9,298 nucleotides of DNA from Clostridiales bacterium UBA4362. GTDB taxonomy: Bacteria > Bacillota > Clostridia > TANB77 > CAG-508. The number at the start of each line of letters is the position of its first letter. The first letter of the stretch is position 1. The position numbers and the translations under genes were made by a program. Location of the stretch: positions 1-9,298 of the forward strand of contig DGSM01000048.1 in the NCBI GenBank assembly GCA_002393975.1. The letters are read 5' to 3'. Below the pieces are notes generated by a model. That model had not been told where the DNA came from. It saw only the letters and a list, made by a program, of their open reading frames with translations, and ran no database searches. This document shows positions 6,929 to 9,298 of the stretch, in pieces.

Positions 6929-6957
6929 ATTATATCATATATTTATTTACTTGTCAT
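6929..6957 (-). promoter_or_regulatory. Promoter for rubrerythrin, overlapping the ispG end
   Basis: On the minus strand ATGACA (6952-6957, one mismatch to TTGACA) is followed after exactly 17 bases by a perfect TATAAT (6929-6934) with an extended TG element (TGATATAAT). The predicted RNA start, near 6922, leaves a leader of about 21 bases with the strong Shine-Dalgarno at 6909-6915. The -35 lies in the last codons of ispG. This is the best promoter in the window. Confidence 0.75.
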
Positions 6958-8004
6958 TGATAAAATTTCATTTTCTAATTCTTCAATTATTTTATCTTCA
7001 GGTATTTTTCTAACAACTTTACCATTTTTAAATAATACAGCTTCTCCAATTCCTCCAGCAATTCCAACGTCAGCATCTGCTGCTTCTCCAGGGCCATTTA
7101 CAACGCATCCCATAACTGCTACTTTTATATTTGATTTAATTCCTTTTAGAAATTCCTCAATTTCATTAGAAATAGGAATCAAATCTATTTGTGTTCTACC
7201 ACAAGTAGGACAAGCAATTAAAGTAGGTTTTTCATATAAGTTACAATCTTTTAGTATCTCTTTAGCCACTTCTATTTCTTTAATTGGGTCATCAGATAAA
7301 GATACTCTCATAGTATCTCCAATTCCTTCTCTTAATAAAACTCCTAAACCAATAGATGATTTAATAGTACCACTAAAACCAGTTCCAGATTCAGTTATTC
7401 CTAAATGAAGCGGACATTTTAACTCTTTTGCTGCTTGTTCATATACTTTAATTGATAAATCTAAATCTGATGCTTTAAGAGATAGTGCATAATCATAAAA
7501 GTCTAATTCTTCTAAAATTTTAATATGTCTTTTGGCACTTTCAATCATTGCTTCAGCTGAAGGTTTTCCTCCATATTTTTCAAGTAAATCTTTTTCAATA
7601 GAGCCTGAATTAACTCCAATTCTAATCGGAATATTTTTTTGTCTACAAGCATTTACAACTTGTTCAACTTTATCTCTAGAGCCAATGTTTCCTGGATTTA
7701 TTCTAATCTTATCTACTCCTGATTCAATTGCTTGTAATGCTAATCTATAATCAAAATGTATATCAGCAACTATCGGAATAGAAATATGCTTCTTTATTTC
7801 TTTTATTGCTATAGCATCATCCATATCTAGACATGCAACTCTAATTATTTCACATCCTGCCTTGGTTAAATCATTTATTTGTTTCACAGTTGATTCAACA
7901 TCTTTTGTTTTTGTATTGCACATTGATTGGATTACTACTTTATTTTGTCCACCAATTTGTACATTTCCTACTTTTATAGGTCTAGTGTTTTCTCTATAAT
8001 TCAT
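6943..8004 (-). CDS. ispG: 4-hydroxy-3-methylbut-2-enyl diphosphate synthase IspG (GcpE)
   Basis: Fe-S enzyme of the MEP isoprenoid pathway that converts 2-C-methyl-D-erythritol 2,4-cyclodiphosphate to HMBPP using two electrons, usually from ferredoxin or flavodoxin. The 353 residues match the short bacterial two-domain form: a TIM barrel with VVIQSMCNTKTKD (23-35), PIVADIHFDYRLAL (77-90), KIRINPGNIG (99-108) and GVNSGSIEKDLLEKYG (130-145), then an Fe-S domain. The three cluster cysteines are Cys265 and Cys268 (CPTCGRTQIDL) and Cys300 (MGCVVNGPGEA), with Glu307 as the conserved acidic partner. AAGGAG (8011-8016) lies 6 bases before the ATG and overlaps the stop of the HD gene 11 bases upstream, so the two are probably co-transcribed. 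No dxr or other MEP gene is in the window. Confidence 0.97.
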   Translation of the reverse strand: MNYRENTRPIKVGNVQIGGQNKVVIQSMCNTKTKDVESTVKQINDLTKAGCEIIRVACLDMDDAIAIKEIKKHISIPIVADIHFDYRLALQAIESGVDKIRINPGNIGSRDKVEQVVNACRQKNIPIRIGVNSGSIEKDLLEKYGGKPSAEAMIESAKRHIKILEELDFYDYALSLKASDLDLSIKVYEQAAKELKCPLHLGITESGTGFSGTIKSSIGLGVLLREGIGDTMRVSLSDDPIKEIEVAKEILKDCNLYEKPTLIACPTCGRTQIDLIPISNEIEEFLKGIKSNIKVAVMGCVVNGPGEAADADVGIAGGIGEAVLFKNGKVVRKIPEDKIIEELENEILSMTSK

Positions 8005-8015
8005 AAATTGCTCCT

Positions 8016-8582
8016 TTATGTATGGAATAAATATGTAGCTTCTAAATCAGCTTCATGTGTTAATAATGCAACAGGATATTTATAATAAGCAAGTCCTAAT
8101 GTAGTATATAATTCTTTTGGTTCAGTAAATCCCATATGCCATCTAATAGAATATTTTTCTTCATTAGTAAGCTTTATATATTCTGTTATCATCATAACTG
8201 ATTTTTCACCATGTCCATATGGAATTGTATCATCTACTGCATAATAAGGTACTTTTTCCCAAACTCCTAAGTCATTTTTCTTGTTTCTATAATCTACTTT
8301 ATAAAAGTTTACTTTACAAATATCATGTAGCAAACCAATTAGTATTAATGAATCTTCTGGAATATCTATTTCAATTGGAGCACTTTTACATTTTTGAGAA
8401 AGAAGTTCATATACTTTTAAACTATGTTCTAATAATCCTCCTTCATGATCACCATGAAATCTTGTTGAAGCTGGAGCTTTGAAAAAATCTGATTTGTTTT
8501 CTAAGAAATCAATCAATTCTTCAATACCTTCTCTTTTTGTTGATCTTAATAGTTCTAAGTATTTTTCTTTTAATTCATCCAT
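8016..8582 (-). CDS. HD-domain phosphohydrolase
   Basis: A 188-residue cytoplasmic HD-superfamily protein. The metal-binding signature is complete: His53 (GGLLEHSLKVYELL, 48-61), the His86-Asp87 doublet (GLLHDICKVNFYK), His124 (GHGEKSVMMI), His149 (IRWHMGF), and His176 with Asp179 near the end (THEADLEATYL). The N-terminal part (STRFHGDHEGG, 39-49) is typical of a compact HD family found in clostridia and their phages; the HD part of YhaM-type exoribonucleases is a distant relative. HD proteins act as metal-dependent phosphohydrolases on nucleotides or RNA ends, but the substrate here is unknown. There is no OB-fold or other fused domain. The ribosome binding site (AAAAGGGGA, 8595-8603) is about 12 bases from the ATG, which is long. 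It heads the minus-strand run and is tightly followed by ispG. Confidence 0.85.
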   Translation of the reverse strand: MDELKEKYLELLRSTKREGIEELIDFLENKSDFFKAPASTRFHGDHEGGLLEHSLKVYELLSQKCKSAPIEIDIPEDSLILIGLLHDICKVNFYKVDYRNKKNDLGVWEKVPYYAVDDTIPYGHGEKSVMMITEYIKLTNEEKYSIRWHMGFTEPKELYTTLGLAYYKYPVALLTHEADLEATYLFHT

Positions 8583-8665
8583 CTTTTTATTTAGTCCCCT
8601 TTTAATTCTTAAATATAATTGTATGTCATCTATTTTTGTAGATTTTTAACTTATAATTCTTGAAT

Positions 8666-8694
8666 ATTTTATCATAACTCATGTATTTTTTATA
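8666..8694 (-). promoter_or_regulatory. Candidate promoter for the HD-ispG unit
   Basis: Minus strand: extended -10 TGATAAAAT (hexamer TAAAAT at 8666-8671), with a poor -35 TATAAA (8689-8694) 17 bases upstream. The predicted RNA start, near 8659, gives a leader of about 77 bases. In that leader, ATCTA and TAGAT (8628-8643) could form a weak hairpin. The -35 overlaps the -35 of the divergent promoter. Confidence 0.5.
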
Positions 8695-8721
8695 GACTAA
8701 AATCTTAGATTATGATAAAAT
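8693..8721 (+). promoter_or_regulatory. Candidate promoter for the membrane-protein gene
   Basis: Plus strand: TAGACT (8693-8698, four of six matches to TTGACA), 17 bases, then TAAAAT (8716-8721) with the extended TG element (TGATAAAAT). The predicted RNA start, near 8728, precedes the GAGAGG ribosome binding site (8732-8737) and the ATG at 8745. An in-frame ATG at 8712 lies inside this -10 region and so would not be on the transcript. Confidence 0.55.
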
Positions 8722-8744
8722 TTTATTGTTTGAGAGGTATAAAA

Positions 8745-9236
8745 ATGATTAAAAAATATATAATAACTTTTCTTATTTCAATGGTTCCTTTAATAGAGTT
8801 AAGAGGTGCCGTTCCTTTTGGCTTAAGTGATAAAATGGGTGGAGCTCTTCCTGTTATCCCACTATATATTGTATGTATACTTGGAAACATGATTCCTGTT
8901 CCAATCATCTTTTTCTTTGCTAGAAAAGTCCTTGAATGGGGTAAGGATAAAAAAGTTATAGGCAAATTCTTTACTTGGTGTTTAACTAAAGGTGAAAAAG
9001 CTGGTAAAAAATTAGAAAGTAAAGCTGGTAAAGGATTGTATTGGGCTTTATTCTTATTTGTAGGAATTCCATTCCCTGGAACTGGCGCTTGGACAGGAAC
9101 TTTAGCAACTTCTTTTCTAGATATGGATTTTAAAAAGAGTGTCCTTGCAATTGTATGTGGAGTTATTCTAGCCGGAGTAATTATGGGACTTGCTTCTGCA
9201 GGATTATTTGGAGCTATGGGTAAGATTTTCACTTAA
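8745..9236 (+). CDS. Integral membrane protein, small multidrug export family (COG2426/PF06695-like)
   Basis: A 163-residue inner membrane protein. It shows the family pattern: a first hydrophobic segment ending in PLIELRGAVPFG (15-26), a membrane helix at about 36-59 (PVIPLYIVCILGNMIPVP), a basic cytoplasmic loop (60-97, many Lys), then ALFLFVGIPFPGTGAWTG (101-118) and a C-terminal helix (133-156, rich in Gly and Ala). The ELRGAVP and PFPGTGAWTG segments are conserved in the family named 'putative small multi-drug export protein'. The name rests on little experiment, and these two motifs resemble the re-entrant loops of DedA-type transporters, so lipid or small-solute transport is as plausible as drug export. 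I place the start at 8745, with GAGAGG 7 bases upstream. The longer in-frame start at 8712 would add 11 residues but lies within the promoter -10. It is transcribed divergently from the HD-ispG run. Confidence 0.85.
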   Translation: MIKKYIITFLISMVPLIELRGAVPFGLSDKMGGALPVIPLYIVCILGNMIPVPIIFFFARKVLEWGKDKKVIGKFFTWCLTKGEKAGKKLESKAGKGLYWALFLFVGIPFPGTGAWTGTLATSFLDMDFKKSVLAIVCGVILAGVIMGLASAGLFGAMGKIFT

Positions 9237-9298
9237 TCTATTTTAATATAAATAAAATCAAGAAATAACAAAACCAAACATTACATAAAGTAAAATTA
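9237..9298. other. Non-coding right end, nothing recognised
   Basis: The 62 bases after the membrane-protein stop are AT-rich. ATTTTA and TAAAAT (9240-9258) form a weak palindrome without G-C pairs and without a T-run, so I do not call a terminator. No gene start with a ribosome binding site is seen. Confidence 0.5.

Larger units (their letters stand above)
8666..8721. repeat. 12-bp inverted repeat formed by two divergent -10 regions
   Basis: ATTTTATCATAA at 8666-8677 and its perfect reverse complement TTATGATAAAAT at 8710-8721, separated by 32 bases. Each arm contains the extended -10 of the promoter pointing outward from that arm, so the symmetry may simply reflect two similar promoters. 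It could also be a paired binding site for a regulator. Confidence 0.7.

Noticed and set aside
6929..6960. PerR or Fur operator at the rubrerythrin promoter
   Set aside because: The AT-rich stretch has partial similarity to such boxes, but no convincing two-fold symmetry could be seen by eye.
8628..8643. ATCTA/TAGAT hairpin in the HD gene leader, as a terminator or riboswitch
   Set aside because: Only five AT-rich pairs with a six-base loop; no conserved aptamer features. The T-run after it is on the plus strand, where no upstream gene needs termination.
8723..9232. A 169-codon minus-strand frame opposite the membrane-protein gene
   Set aside because: It is the antisense shadow of a gene with clear family motifs, has no ribosome binding site, and its translation matches no recognisable domain.
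9240..9258. Terminator after the membrane-protein gene
   Set aside because: The ATTTTA/TAAAAT palindrome has no G-C pairs and no following T-run.
1..9298. Alternative genetic code (TGA as Trp), as in Mollicutes
   Set aside because: All Trp codons are TGG, the small gene ends in TGA, and no frame needs TGA read-through; a murD gene also argues for a walled bacterium.
1..9298. Defence system, prophage or mobile island
   Set aside because: Despite an HD protein of a type also found in phages and one unknown gene, there is no integrase, transposase, terminal repeat, tRNA target or composition shift; the flanking genes are housekeeping.

Overview
The window comes from a strongly AT-rich genome with TAA as the usual stop and purine-rich AGGAGG-type ribosome binding sites. 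A rubrerythrin, an MEP-pathway IspG, a clostridial-looking MurD and many genes packed on one strand all point to an anaerobic low-GC Bacillota, most likely a Clostridia-like lineage. No in-frame TGA is needed to read any gene, so the standard bacterial code fits. The species cannot be named from the sequence.

Layout: positions 1-8582 are one nearly unbroken run of eleven minus-strand genes, read from right to left. They are an HD-domain phosphohydrolase (8016-8582), ispG (6943-8004), rubrerythrin (6361-6900), a 69-residue charged protein of unknown function (6139-6348), rlmD (4814-6142), an AlkD-like DNA alkylation repair protein (4123-4803), a TM1586-type nitroreductase (3332-4087), two unrelated Nudix hydrolases (2772-3293 and 2332-2751), murD (863-2284), and an unrecognised protein that runs off the left edge (1-848). 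Gaps range from an ATGA overlap to 47 bases. The right end carries one divergent plus-strand gene, an integral membrane protein of the 'small multidrug export' family (8745-9236). The last 62 bases hold no gene I can support. No stretch over 300 bases lacks a gene; the longest is the divergent intergenic region 8583-8744.

Function: the run mixes housekeeping (isoprenoid precursor synthesis, 23S rRNA methylation, peptidoglycan precursor synthesis) with damage control (peroxide-reducing rubrerythrin, alkylated-DNA repair, nitroreductase, Nudix clean-up of nucleotides). Promoter-like sites lie upstream of the HD gene, inside the 3' end of ispG (driving rubrerythrin) and upstream of murD, so the run is probably several overlapping transcription units. 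The 12-mer TTATGATAAAAT, an extended -10 sequence, recurs at three gene starts. Four genes have a longer in-frame start that overlaps the Shine-Dalgarno or the promoter; I give the shorter start that fits the ribosome binding site.

No mobile element, CRISPR array, tRNA, rRNA or riboswitch was seen. I found no convincing new multi-gene system. The least explained items are the left-edge protein, the small charged protein coupled to rlmD, and the divergent promoter region with its inverted repeat.
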